This document shows positions 54,435-63,604 of a stretch of 64,000 bases of DNA, piece after piece. Each line of letters starts with the position of its first letter. Position 1 is the stretch's first letter. The position numbers and the translations under genes are program-made. The notes beneath the pieces were generated by a model that worked only from the letters and a program-made list of their open reading frames with translations, did no database searches and was not told where the DNA came from. This DNA is from Winogradskyella undariae (lineage in GTDB: Bacteria; Bacteroidota; Bacteroidia; Flavobacteriales; Flavobacteriaceae): assembly GCF_013285155.1 (NCBI RefSeq), contig NZ_JABTEL010000016.1, positions 1 through 64,000 on the forward strand, given 5' to 3'.

Positions 54435-54968
54435 TTACTTGCTTTTTTTTAAATACTCAGGTAACTCTTTACTTAACCAATCTTCACGTACAGGAACATG
54501 CACATCTAAATCTACGGTTTCTTCTAAAGCCCAAAACTCGTGTGGTACATTTTCTGGAAACACAATGACTTCTCCTGCTTTAACTTCGACAAACGTTTCT
54601 ATACCATCAATCATTGTTTTGATTTTAACTTTTCCAGACATAATGTATGTAATCTGTTCGTTTGGGTGCTGGTGCCAAGGAATATGAGCTCCTTTTTCTA
54701 AATTAAAAATGGTCATTTGTCCTTTTTCGCCATGAAACCATTTACGTTTGATTCCTTCGCCAATTGTTTCAGATTCCATGTCATCAAAATTGAAATGTTG
54801 CACTTTTGAGGTTGCTATAGAATCTTTAGTTGTTATTTGTGCATTTGCAGTATGGCTAACAAACAATGTTGCTATGCCTAATGCTGCTATAATTGATTTG
54901 AAATTAGTCGCAAGTCTGAAATTAAAAGCGTTTAAGATGTCTGCTTTAGCGATGTTTGGTACTGTCAT
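54435..54968 (-). CDS. Cupin-domain protein with a chimeric 5' end copied from a nitroreductase gene
   Basis: A 177-residue protein. Residues 1-21 match the start of the nitroreductase at 18934-19608 at 18 of 21 positions, and the DNA is about 85 percent identical over this part. Directly after follows a signal-peptide-like stretch without its own Met (NFKSIIAALGIATLFVSHT, ending ANAQ). Residues about 70-175 form a cupin_2 domain with HIPWHQHPNEQITYIMSG and PENVPHEFWALEE as metal-binding-type motifs. The original start codon seems to have been replaced, so export may be impaired or changed. Function of the cupin unknown. Confidence 0.82.
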   Translation of the reverse strand: MTVPNIAKADILNAFNFRLATNFKSIIAALGIATLFVSHTANAQITTKDSIATSKVQHFNFDDMESETIGEGIKRKWFHGEKGQMTIFNLEKGAHIPWHQHPNEQITYIMSGKVKIKTMIDGIETFVEVKAGEVIVFPENVPHEFWALEETVDLDVHVPVREDWLSKELPEYLKKSK

Positions 54969-55005
54969 ATTATATGGTTTTATAAAGTGGTTGATTAATG
55001 TGATA

Positions 55006-55013
55006 CAAATTTA
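55006..55013 (-). promoter_or_regulatory. -7 element candidate for the chimeric cupin gene
   Basis: TAAATTTG on the minus strand matches TAnnTTTG and lies about 38 nt upstream of the ATG at 54968. No well-spaced -33 TTG was seen. Confidence 0.4.
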
Positions 55014-55152
55014 GAGGTATCCTTCTTCTTTCTTTAAGTACAAGAGAAGGTTTTGATGCTTTTTTAAGTATGAAATTCTCTTAATTTAAGTGAAGTCATC
55101 CTTATGTATACGATTTAAAATCATGTGAATCTTTATTATTACAATTATAAAT

Positions 55153-55797
55153 TTACTTTATCCATCTAAAAGTGAGATTAATTCTAGGCTGAATTTGTTT
55201 TGAGGTTTTTGGTATTTTGTGTTTCCAATTATCTTGCGTTGCACCTTGCATAAGTAGTAGGCTTCCATGCGCTAACGGAATAGAAATCCGTTTTAAATCA
55301 TGACGTGTGGCGTGTTTTAATTGAAACGGTCTTGTGGCTCCAAAAGTCACCGAACCAATAACGGTATTTTTCCGTTGACTTTCTTCATAATCTTGATGCC
55401 AATCGACACTATCCTTTCCGTCTCTGTAGTAATTAAGTAAGCAGCGTGTAAATTTAACATCGACCTCCTGCTCTATGCGTTCCTTAATTTTTATTAACTC
55501 CGCAGTCCAAGGACGTAGCTTTGCTTTTTTTCCAACATAAGCGACTTCTAAATCCGTATCGCCATACCATGCCGTAAGTCTTGGTAAATTGACTTGTTTG
55601 CCATAAATGGTCATGGCATCTTGCTCCCAAGCGGTTTGGTTTAAGAGAGCTGTATATAGCGCATTGCTTTCTGCTTTAGTGAAAAAGTTTTCAAATAACG
55701 TTACATCAGCACCTGGTAAATCAAATGTTGTTTTACGAATTTCATCAGTAGAAAATAAATCGGTTTGATGCAATAGATCCATGTTAATACCCTCCAA
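55153..55797 (-). CDS. alkB: AlkB-like 2-oxoglutarate/Fe(II) dioxygenase
   Basis: A 214-residue dioxygenase of the AlkB family, which removes alkyl lesions from nucleic-acid bases. Iron ligands H134-x-D136 (VDWHQDYEES) and H193 (NWKHKIPK), and the 2-oxoglutarate motif R205-x5-R211 (PRINLTFRW), are all present. YRDGKDSVDWH and GATRPFQLKH are typical of the ALKBH2/3-like bacterial group. A start at the internal Met6 is also possible. It is 52 nt from the BCCT gene on the same strand. Confidence 0.92.
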   Translation of the reverse strand: MEGINMDLLHQTDLFSTDEIRKTTFDLPGADVTLFENFFTKAESNALYTALLNQTAWEQDAMTIYGKQVNLPRLTAWYGDTDLEVAYVGKKAKLRPWTAELIKIKERIEQEVDVKFTRCLLNYYRDGKDSVDWHQDYEESQRKNTVIGSVTFGATRPFQLKHATRHDLKRISIPLAHGSLLLMQGATQDNWKHKIPKTSKQIQPRINLTFRWIK

Positions 55798-55849
55798 ATA
55801 GTTGGTCTGTTAATCGCATAAAAAGTCAAAACCTAACAGAAAAGAGGTG

Positions 55850-57349
55850 TTATTTTCTTTCTTGAACGTTATGTGTCCTAAGATCTTTAATAAAAAAGGC
55901 AAACATAATAATGATAAAAAAGGCAAAAGGTAATGAGGTTATAATTAAGAGGCGCTGTACAGCTTCTAAAACATTAATATTAGCTTTTACATTTCCTAAT
56001 AATACTAAAGCTATGGTAGCTAATAAAATGAAAATAGACCAAATGACACGATGTGTTTTACTCGGGTTTTTAGCTCCCTTATCCGTAAACATACTTAATA
56101 CAAATACGGCAGAATCTACTGAGGTGATTAAAAAACTGATTAATAAGAAAACCGATGTTATGTTTAAAAAGGTCGCATACGGGTAGTGTTCAAAAAAGAC
56201 AAATATGGAAGAAAATACGTTACCGAATTCATTGTTATAGGCTCCCCATCCTTCAATTAAATTAAAAGCAGCAGTCCCAAAAACAGAAAACCAGAAAAAG
56301 GTGCCTAAACAAGGGATAATTAAAACCCCTAATAGCAACTGCCGTATGGTGCGTCCTTTAGAAATGCGAGCAATAAAAATACCTGTAAAAGGTGCCCAAG
56401 ATAACCAGAATGCCCAATAATAGAACGTCCAACTTGTTAAAAACTCTGTTCCGGGATTATAATCGCCGATCGCCAAACTCATAGGGATAAAATCTATGAT
56501 GTAATAAAAAGTAGCAGTAGCAAAAGACGTTAAGATAGCGCTCATATCGCTGGTAGCAAAAATAAATATGAGGATGGCAAGCGTGATTATAATATTTAAT
56601 TTAGAAAATATTTGAATCCCTTTGTTAACCCCTTGCCAAGCAGAATAACAAGCCACAGCAGAAATAAGTAGACAAAGTAAAATAGTTGTTGTTAAGCCAA
56701 AGTTGGCATCAGTTATATGATTAATACCTCCTTTTATTTGCGTTGTTCCCAAGCCTATGGCGGCAATTAGGCCAAAAACGGTTGTTATAATAGTGATGAC
56801 ATCGACGGTATGTTTAACAGTATTACTTTTAACATGATCTTCTATTGTGGCACTGATGCTTACTTTTCTTTTTTTAATATACAAGCCGTAACCAATAATT
56901 AAGGCAAAAAGACCATAAAAGGCCCACGCAGTTAATCCCCATTGGTAAAACGTAAACTCTAGTGCTAACGTATCTGCGGGTAAATTAGAACTGTAAGGTG
57001 AGTTTTGTTGCATATAAACAGGCTCTTGTACGGCTCGCAATAAAATACCAGACCCCATGCCCGCACTGTATAACATGGCCGTCCATGCCCAAAGCGAATA
57101 TTCAGGTTGGGCTGTAGGTTGACCTAATTTTAGGTTTCCGTAACGCGAGCAGGCTATTGCTAACAAAGCTAAAACACAAGCAAAACCTAAGTAGAGGTAG
57201 AAATATCCAAAATAATTCCGTACCCATAAGGATGCAATATCTATGGCGTTGTAACTTGCTTCAGTAGCAAAAAATACCAATACAGTGCAGGTGAAAATGA
57301 TGGCTATTGAAAAGGATAAAATGGAGTGTTTTTGAATGAATTTAAACAT
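55850..57349 (-). CDS. BCCT-family transporter (betaine/carnitine/choline type)
   Basis: A 499-residue, 12-helix transporter. BCCT signatures: LYSAGMGSGILLRAVQEP near 92-109 and the conserved WAFWLSWAPFTGIFIARISK around 312-331, followed by GRTIRQ. In the first motif the usual GxGLxxW is LLRAVQEP, which suggests altered substrate specificity from classical glycine betaine carriers. Probable role: uptake of a quaternary ammonium or dimethylsulfonio compound for osmoprotection or nutrition. Confidence 0.9.
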   Translation of the reverse strand: MFKFIQKHSILSFSIAIIFTCTVLVFFATEASYNAIDIASLWVRNYFGYFYLYLGFACVLALLAIACSRYGNLKLGQPTAQPEYSLWAWTAMLYSAGMGSGILLRAVQEPVYMQQNSPYSSNLPADTLALEFTFYQWGLTAWAFYGLFALIIGYGLYIKKRKVSISATIEDHVKSNTVKHTVDVITIITTVFGLIAAIGLGTTQIKGGINHITDANFGLTTTILLCLLISAVACYSAWQGVNKGIQIFSKLNIIITLAILIFIFATSDMSAILTSFATATFYYIIDFIPMSLAIGDYNPGTEFLTSWTFYYWAFWLSWAPFTGIFIARISKGRTIRQLLLGVLIIPCLGTFFWFSVFGTAAFNLIEGWGAYNNEFGNVFSSIFVFFEHYPYATFLNITSVFLLISFLITSVDSAVFVLSMFTDKGAKNPSKTHRVIWSIFILLATIALVLLGNVKANINVLEAVQRLLIITSLPFAFFIIIMFAFFIKDLRTHNVQERK

Positions 57350-57537
57350 TAGAGATCCGTTGTGTTTTTACAAAAATAGGAATTAGAATGTGAATTTTAA
57401 GTTCAGAAGAATACATTATAAAAACCAAACTTAAATTATTAGAAGTCCGTTTATTAAATGTCGTTTTTACATTATCCCACATTACAATTACCATCCGTAA
57501 ATTAACAATAAATTATTAAAAAGATTTTTTGAATTGT

Positions 57538-57545
57538 TATCTTTG
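57538..57545 (+). promoter_or_regulatory. -7 element candidate for the metal efflux cluster
   Basis: TATCTTTG matches TAnnTTTG 8 nt before the ATG at 57554. No clear TTG about 21 nt upstream, so confidence is limited. Confidence 0.4.
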
Positions 57546-57553
57546 CAGTACGT

Positions 57554-57967
57554 ATGCAACAAGCTTTCCATAAAATAATGTCTTTTGCAATGGCTTTTGT
57601 AGTGTTATGCTCTACGATGTCGTTTACTTTGAACATGCATTATTGTGGAGATACTTTAGTGGAGACAGTGTTATTCCATAAAGCAAAGGGTTGTGGCATG
57701 AAAATGGAAAAACCTCTAGCTGAAGGTTGTGCCATTACAAAAAAAGATTGTTGTAAAAATGAACAGTCTGTCGTTGATGGTCAAGATGAACTGCAACTGT
57801 CTTTGGAAAAGGTGACTTTAGAACAACAGCTTTTTATTGCTTCATTTGTTTACACTTACATTAATATTATTGAAGATCTTGAAGAAAAAATACCTTCTTA
57901 CAAGACTTATAAACCGCCATTGGTCCGAAAGCAACTCTTTAAGCTTGATGAGACCTATTTAATCTGA
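57554..57967 (+). CDS. HYC_CC_PP-type small protein of the metal efflux cluster
   Basis: A 137-residue protein with an N-terminal signal-like helix, then the family hallmarks: H29-Y30-C31 (MHYCGDTLVE), C66-C67 (KKDCCKNE) and YKPP (TYKPPLVRK). Such proteins sit upstream of CusA/TolC genes in Bacteroidota and are probably periplasmic metal-binding factors. TATCTTTG (57538-57545) just upstream matches the -7 promoter element, which would give an almost leaderless transcript. Confidence 0.85.
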   Translation: MQQAFHKIMSFAMAFVVLCSTMSFTLNMHYCGDTLVETVLFHKAKGCGMKMEKPLAEGCAITKKDCCKNEQSVVDGQDELQLSLEKVTLEQQLFIASFVYTYINIIEDLEEKIPSYKTYKPPLVRKQLFKLDETYLI

Positions 57968-58077
57968 TTTTTAAAACAATAGACTGTATTATCCAATGAT
58001 TCACTTCATCTGGATGATGTCGCTGTATTCGGTGTTTTTCTAACATCACTTTCTAATTGTTTTAAATATCAAGCGTC

Positions 58078-61000
58078 ATGCTAAATAAGATTATTAAATA
58101 TTTAATAGAGAATAAAATCGTATCAGTTTTATTATTGGTCCTTTTTATTGGTTGGGGAACTGTAAACGCTCCTTTTAATTGGGATACTGGCTTTTTACCA
58201 AGCAATCCCGTAGCTGTAGATGCGATCCCAGATATTGGCGAAAACCAACAAATTGTCTTCACAAAGTGGGATGGTCGTTCGCCACAAGATATAGAAGATC
58301 AAATCACCTATCCGCTCACCACTTCCCTATTAGGAATTCCAGGAGTTAAAACCATTCGTAGTTCATCGATGTTTGGCTTCTCTAGTATTTATATCATTTT
58401 TGAAGAAGACATCGAGTTTTACTGGAGCAGAAGCCGAATTTTAGAAAAACTAAACTCCTTACCGAGTAATTTATTACCAGAAGGAATAAACCCTGCTTTA
58501 GGACCAGATGCTACAGGTTTAGGACAAATTTATTGGTACACTTTAGAAGGTAGAGATAAAGACGGAAACGTTACTGGTGGTTGGGATTTACAAGAATTAC
58601 GAAGCCTACAAGATTACTATGTAAAATATGGTTTATCTTCTGCAAGTGGGGTTTCTGAAGTGGCTTCTATTGGTGGGTATGTGCAAGAATATCAAATTGA
58701 TGTGAATCCAGAATTGATGCGCCAATACAACATTGGATTAAATCAAGTTGTAAAAGCGGTTAAAGAAAGCAATAAAGATATTGGTGCACAGACTTTAGAA
58801 ATTAATAAAGTTGAATATTTAGTCCGTGGTTTAGGCTATGTAAAATCGATAGCAGATATAGAAAATGCCGTCGTCACTTCTAAAGATTTTACGGCCATTA
58901 AAATTAAAGACATTGCTAAAGTTTCTTTAGGTCCTGCCGCTAGACGCGGGATATTAGACAAAGAAGGCGCAGAAGTAGTTGGTGGTGTTGTAGTAGCTAG
59001 ATATGGAGCAAACCCTATGGAAGTGATTACGAATGTAAAAGCCCAAATAGAAGAATTAAAAGGGGGTTTACCTTCTAAGGTTTTAGCAGACGGACGTACA
59101 TCACAATTAACAATCGTTCCTTTTTATGATCGTTCCGAATTGATTGTAGAAACCTTAGACACCCTTAGTGAAGCATTGACTCTTGAAATATTAATTACCA
59201 TTTTGGTGATTATTGTAATGGTCTTTAATTTAAGAGCATCTCTTTTAATTTCTGGCTTGTTACCTGTTGCTATTTTAATGGTATTTGTGACTATGAAACT
59301 CTTTAATGTGGATGCCAATATTGTGGCATTATCTGGTATTGCCATCGCTATTGGAACCATGGTTGATGTTGGCGTTATTCTCGCCGAAAATATGATTCGC
59401 CATCTCGACGAGGAAAGTGAAAAGTGGAAAGTGAAGAGTGAAAAGATAAAAGTGGAAAGTGAAAATGAACGCGATAATCTAATTCCAACAGCGCGAGGCA
59501 AGAGCGACGAGGCATCTCATAACAACAAACTATCCATAAGCGAAGTTATTTACAATGCTACAGCAGAAGTTTCTGGCGCTATTTTAACAGCGGTTTTAAC
59601 CACTATTATCAGTTTTGTGCCTGTATTTACAATGATTGGTGCAGAAGGTAAATTGTTTAGACCTTTAGCGTTTACAAAAACAATGGCATTATCAGCTTCT
59701 TTAGTGATTGCTTTGTTTATCATTCCGCCATTTGCTGCTTTTTTATTCCGTAAAACAACGCTAAAAAACTCGTTTAAATACATTGTAAGTGCTGCTTTAG
59801 TTCTTGCAGGAATTGTAATTGTGATCAGCGGATTTTGGTTAGGAACTATTTTAATCGCCTTTGGAATTTTGTCTTTATGGAGTTTGTATTTTAATAAAAC
59901 TGAAATTAACTTTTCATTTTTCACTTTTCATTTTTCGCTTTCTAAAAACTTTGTAAATATCATTATCTCATCAATTGCCATTGTATTTCTATTGGCAGAA
60001 TATTGGAGACCTTTAGGTTTTAATCGCAGCATCTTTATCAACCTTATTTTTGTGTCTATTATTTGCTTCGGAATTTTAGGAATATTCTCTGTTTTTAGAA
60101 AATATTACGGCCGAATTTTACAATGGGCTTTAGCGAATAAGGTGTTGTTTTTAATGATTCCGATAACGGTTCTTATTTCTGGGTTTTGGATTATGAACAA
60201 CACAGGAAAAGAATTTATGCCTTCTTTAAATGAAGGATCTTTTCTACTCATGCCTACTTCTCTTCCGCATGCTGGAGTTGAAGAAAACAAACGTGTGTTA
60301 CAGCAATTAGATATGGCGGTTGCGACCATTCCAGAAATTGAAACAGTGGTTGGTAAAGCTGGTAGAACAGAATCTCCTTTAGATCCTGCGCCTTTATCGA
60401 TGTACGAAAACATGATTCAGTATAAATCGGAATATATGCGTAATTCCGAAGGAAAAAGACAACGTTATAAAGTGAATGCTGATGGTTTGTTTGAGTTAAA
60501 AACGAATGTCATTCCGACAGAGCGAGGAACGAGCGACGAGGAATCTCAGAATCCTGCTAATACTGACAAAACAAAACGTTTTATTACTTCAGGAACATCC
60601 GTTGAAAACGCTCAATTAATAGAAGACAACGACGGAGAATTCTTTAGAAACTGGCGACCAGAAATTAAAAATCCAGATGATATTTGGAAAGAAATTATTA
60701 AAGTTACCAAGTTACCAGGTGTTACTTCTGCTCCGAAATTACAGCCCATAGAAACACGATTGATAATGCTACAAACAGGTATGCGAGCGCCCATGGGGAT
60801 TAAAGTAAAAGGGCAAGATTTAAAACAAATTGAAGCTTTTGGTTTAGAGTTAGAACGCTTTTTAAAACAAGCGGAAGGTGTTAAAATAGAAGCTGTTTTT
60901 GCGGATAGAATTGTTGGTAAACCTTATTTATTAATTGATATTGATAGAGAAAAAATAGCACGCTATGGCATTTCTATAGAGGATGTACAAAGTGTACTAA

Positions 61001-61965
61001 AAGTTGCTATTGGTGGTATGGCTTTAACCGAAACGATTGAAGGTAGAGAACGTTACGGCGTTCGCGTACGTTACCCAAGAGAATTACGTGGCAATCCGGA
61101 AGATATCAAAGACATTTATATTCCTGTAGAAAAAGGGAGTCCTGTACCCTTAAGTGAATTAGCGACTATTAAATATGAACAAGGTCCGCAAGTAATAAAA
61201 AGTGAAGATACTTTTTTAGTAGGTTATGTTTTGTTTGATAAAATAGACGGTTTTGCAGAAGTTGATGTGGTTGAAAATGCACAAGCTTTGTTTCAACAAA
61301 AAATAGATTCAGGGGAATTAACGGTTCCAAAAGGAATCAGCTATAAATTTACGGGTACTTATGAGAACCAATTACGAGCAGAAAAAACACTAGCAGTTGT
61401 GGTGCCTTTAGCATTGGCTATTATTTTCTTGATACTGTATTTTCAGTTTAAATCGGTAACCACTTCGTTAATGGTATTTACCGGAATTGCGGTTGCATTT
61501 GCAGGTGGTTTTATTATGATTTGGTTATACGGACAAGATTGGTTCTTCAATTTTAGCTTCTTTGGCGAGAATATGCGAGATCTTTTCAATATGAAAACCA
61601 TCAATTTAAGTGTGGCCGTTTGGGTTGGTTTTATTGCCTTATTTGGTATTGCAACAGATGACGGAGTTGTCATGGCAACTTATTTAACGCAAACTTTTGA
61701 TCGTGAAAAACCATCAGATAAAATGAGTATTAGAGTTGCTGCTTTAGAGGCAGCTAAGAAACGTATTCGTCCGTGTTTAATGACAACTGTAACTACTATT
61801 TTGGCATTATTACCTGTTTTAACATCCACAGGAAAAGGAAGCGATATTATGATTCCAATGGCAATTCCAATCTTTGGAGGAATGGTAATTGACATTACCT
61901 CCTACTTTATCGTTCCGGTTTTATATAGCTGGAGAGAGGAAATTAAGTTAAAAGTGAAAAACTAA
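58078..61965 (+). CDS. cusA: CusA-like heavy-metal RND efflux pump with in-frame repeat insertions
   Basis: A 1295-residue RND pump, roughly 250 longer than E. coli CusA. IAIGTMVDVGVILAENMIRH (about 420-440) carries the TM4 Asp in the Cu/Ag-type pattern. MLQTGMRAPMGIKVKG, the porter region and GFIALFGIATDDGVVMATYL also match CusA. Part of the extra length is repeat DNA in frame: residues about 446-481 (Lys/Glu-rich, then LIPTARGKSDEASH), about 611-625 (FSFFTFHFSLSKNF) and about 810-824 (NVIPTERGTSDEESQN). It exports copper or silver with TolC and a periplasmic adaptor that is probably beyond the window. Confidence 0.93.
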   Translation: MLNKIIKYLIENKIVSVLLLVLFIGWGTVNAPFNWDTGFLPSNPVAVDAIPDIGENQQIVFTKWDGRSPQDIEDQITYPLTTSLLGIPGVKTIRSSSMFGFSSIYIIFEEDIEFYWSRSRILEKLNSLPSNLLPEGINPALGPDATGLGQIYWYTLEGRDKDGNVTGGWDLQELRSLQDYYVKYGLSSASGVSEVASIGGYVQEYQIDVNPELMRQYNIGLNQVVKAVKESNKDIGAQTLEINKVEYLVRGLGYVKSIADIENAVVTSKDFTAIKIKDIAKVSLGPAARRGILDKEGAEVVGGVVVARYGANPMEVITNVKAQIEELKGGLPSKVLADGRTSQLTIVPFYDRSELIVETLDTLSEALTLEILITILVIIVMVFNLRASLLISGLLPVAILMVFVTMKLFNVDANIVALSGIAIAIGTMVDVGVILAENMIRHLDEESEKWKVKSEKIKVESENERDNLIPTARGKSDEASHNNKLSISEVIYNATAEVSGAILTAVLTTIISFVPVFTMIGAEGKLFRPLAFTKTMALSASLVIALFIIPPFAAFLFRKTTLKNSFKYIVSAALVLAGIVIVISGFWLGTILIAFGILSLWSLYFNKTEINFSFFTFHFSLSKNFVNIIISSIAIVFLLAEYWRPLGFNRSIFINLIFVSIICFGILGIFSVFRKYYGRILQWALANKVLFLMIPITVLISGFWIMNNTGKEFMPSLNEGSFLLMPTSLPHAGVEENKRVLQQLDMAVATIPEIETVVGKAGRTESPLDPAPLSMYENMIQYKSEYMRNSEGKRQRYKVNADGLFELKTNVIPTERGTSDEESQNPANTDKTKRFITSGTSVENAQLIEDNDGEFFRNWRPEIKNPDDIWKEIIKVTKLPGVTSAPKLQPIETRLIMLQTGMRAPMGIKVKGQDLKQIEAFGLELERFLKQAEGVKIEAVFADRIVGKPYLLIDIDREKIARYGISIEDVQSVLKVAIGGMALTETIEGRERYGVRVRYPRELRGNPEDIKDIYIPVEKGSPVPLSELATIKYEQGPQVIKSEDTFLVGYVLFDKIDGFAEVDVVENAQALFQQKIDSGELTVPKGISYKFTGTYENQLRAEKTLAVVVPLALAIIFLILYFQFKSVTTSLMVFTGIAVAFAGGFIMIWLYGQDWFFNFSFFGENMRDLFNMKTINLSVAVWVGFIALFGIATDDGVVMATYLTQTFDREKPSDKMSIRVAALEAAKKRIRPCLMTTVTTILALLPVLTSTGKGSDIMIPMAIPIFGGMVIDITSYFIVPVLYSWREEIKLKVKN
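59413..59520 (+). repeat. Repeat insertion inside cusA (GTGAAAAG-type plus GCGAGG...GACGAGG type)
   Basis: Tandem GAAAGTGAAAAGTGGAAAG-like units (59413-59465) are followed by AATTCCAACAGCGCGAGGCA (59481-59500) and GAGCGACGAGGCATCTCAT. The second part is a relative of the element at 60506-60548. Both lie in frame in a predicted cytoplasmic loop after TM4. Confidence 0.8.
60506..60548 (+). repeat. ATGTCATTCCGA...GAATCTC dispersed repeat inside cusA
   Basis: ATGTCATTCCGACAGAGCGA then GGAACGAGCGACGAGGAATC is a repeat type common in Bacteroidota intergenic DNA. Here it is in frame, encoding NVIPTERGTSDEES, matching LIPTARGKSDEAS of the earlier insertion. Confidence 0.8.
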
Positions 61966-62010
61966 TAATGAAAAGTTTAAAGTAAAAAATTAATAGTAAA
62001 AACTAAAATT

Positions 62011-62364
62011 ATGGCTAAAAGTATTTTAAAAGATAAAAGTTATGCCTTTGCTATTTTAATTGTGAAATTATCTCAGTTACTAGTTACAGAAAAGAAGGAG
62101 TATGTGTTAAGTAAACAACTCTTAAGAAGCGGTACTGCTATTGGTGCATTAATTCGTGAGGCGGAATTTGCACAGAGTAAAGCTGATTTTATTCATAAAA
62201 TGAGTATCTCTCTTAAAGAGGCAAATGAAACTTTGTATTGGATAGATTTATTAAAAGACACAAATTATATTGATAAACAACAACATGAAAATCATTATCA
62301 ATTAAATAAAGAATTGGTAGCTATGTTGGTGAGTTCCATAAAAACATCAAAATCTAGATTGTAA
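62011..62364 (+). CDS. Four-helix-bundle (S23 / IVS) protein
   Basis: A 117-residue helical protein with the family pattern LLRSGTAIGALIREAEFAQS, then KADFIHKMSISLKEANETLY and WIDLL. These proteins are named after ORFs in 23S rRNA intervening sequences and are often found as single inserted genes. It splits cusA and tolC and overlaps tolC by 1 nt (TAATG). Function unknown; it might be a late insertion. Confidence 0.88.
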   Translation: MAKSILKDKSYAFAILIVKLSQLLVTEKKEYVLSKQLLRSGTAIGALIREAEFAQSKADFIHKMSISLKEANETLYWIDLLKDTNYIDKQQHENHYQLNKELVAMLVSSIKTSKSRL

Positions 62365-63602
62365 TGACGAATTCTATAAAAAAAGTACTGCATTTCATTA
62401 TTTTTAGTTTTTCACTTTTCATTGTTAACTCTGTAAATGGTCAAGAACTAGAAACCTACATTAATATCGCTTTAAAAAACAATCCTGAAATTCAAAAATT
62501 CGAGTTGCAATATAGCATTGCTTCAGAAAAAATAAATGAAGTCAACACCTTACCAAACACCGAATTTAGTGCTGGGTATTTTGTATTAGAGCCAGAAACA
62601 CGAACAGGAACGCAACGTTTTAAAGTATCTGCAAAACAAATGCTACCTTGGTTTGGAACCATTACTTCTCGTGAAAATTATGCGAGTGCTTTGGCCGATA
62701 CGAAGTACGAAGACATTGTAATCGCCAAACGAAAACTGATGGTTTCCGTATCACAATCATACTATAAATTATATGTAAACAAAGCCAAACAAGCTATTTT
62801 AGTTGAAAACAGCAAACTCCTTAAAACCTATGAAGCCTTAGCATTAACATCGATTGAAGTCGGTAAAGCCTCCGCAGTAGATGTTTTAAAATTACAAATG
62901 CGTCAGAATGAATTAGAACAACTCAAATTGGTTTTAGAACAACAGTATTTAGCAGAACAAACTGCTTTTAATAAGCTTTTAAATAGAGAAAATACGATTA
63001 AAATTGATGTTGTAGATGCTTTGTTAATGTCTTCTAAAGATTTTGACATCAACACTAATAATTTAGACTTACACCCTGAATTATTAAAATACGATAAACT
63101 GTTTCAATCCGTAGCACAATCCGAATTAATGAATCAAAAAGAAAGTCAGCCTTCCTTTGGTTTCGGATTCGATTACATCAATATTAATGCAGGACCTGAC
63201 ATCACTTTTAGTGAAAAAGGAAAAGATATTTTGATGCCAACGGTGTCGTTATCTATTCCGTTTTTTAATAAGAAATATAAATCGAAAACGAAGCAAAACG
63301 AATTACAACAACAAGAAATTGAAGCGCAAAAAAAAGAACGTTTAAACACTTTAGAAACCTTTTTAGACAAAGCAATAAACGATAGAATTTCGGCAAGAAT
63401 TAGTTATAATACACAAGTTAAAAACTTACAACAAGCTAAGGCCGCAGAAGACATTTTAATTAGAAGCTATGAAACCGGAACCATTGATTTTAATGACGTT
63501 TTAGATATTCAGGAATTGCAATTAAAATTTCAAATGAACCAGATTGAATCCATCTATAATTATTATATTCAAACCACAAATATTAACTACTTAATTCAGT
63601 AA
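62364..63602 (+). CDS. TolC-family outer-membrane efflux protein
   Basis: A 412-residue exported protein (signal peptide about 1-28). Two OEP repeats with long coiled-coil helices, for example LKLQMRQNELEQLKLVLEQQ and NELQQQEIEAQKKERLNTLE. It forms the outer-membrane channel for the CusA pump. It starts within the stop codon of the four-helix-bundle gene, so it is co-translated. Confidence 0.92.
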   Translation: MTNSIKKVLHFIIFSFSLFIVNSVNGQELETYINIALKNNPEIQKFELQYSIASEKINEVNTLPNTEFSAGYFVLEPETRTGTQRFKVSAKQMLPWFGTITSRENYASALADTKYEDIVIAKRKLMVSVSQSYYKLYVNKAKQAILVENSKLLKTYEALALTSIEVGKASAVDVLKLQMRQNELEQLKLVLEQQYLAEQTAFNKLLNRENTIKIDVVDALLMSSKDFDINTNNLDLHPELLKYDKLFQSVAQSELMNQKESQPSFGFGFDYININAGPDITFSEKGKDILMPTVSLSIPFFNKKYKSKTKQNELQQQEIEAQKKERLNTLETFLDKAINDRISARISYNTQVKNLQQAKAAEDILIRSYETGTIDFNDVLDIQELQLKFQMNQIESIYNYYIQTTNINYLIQ

Positions 63603-63604
63603 AA

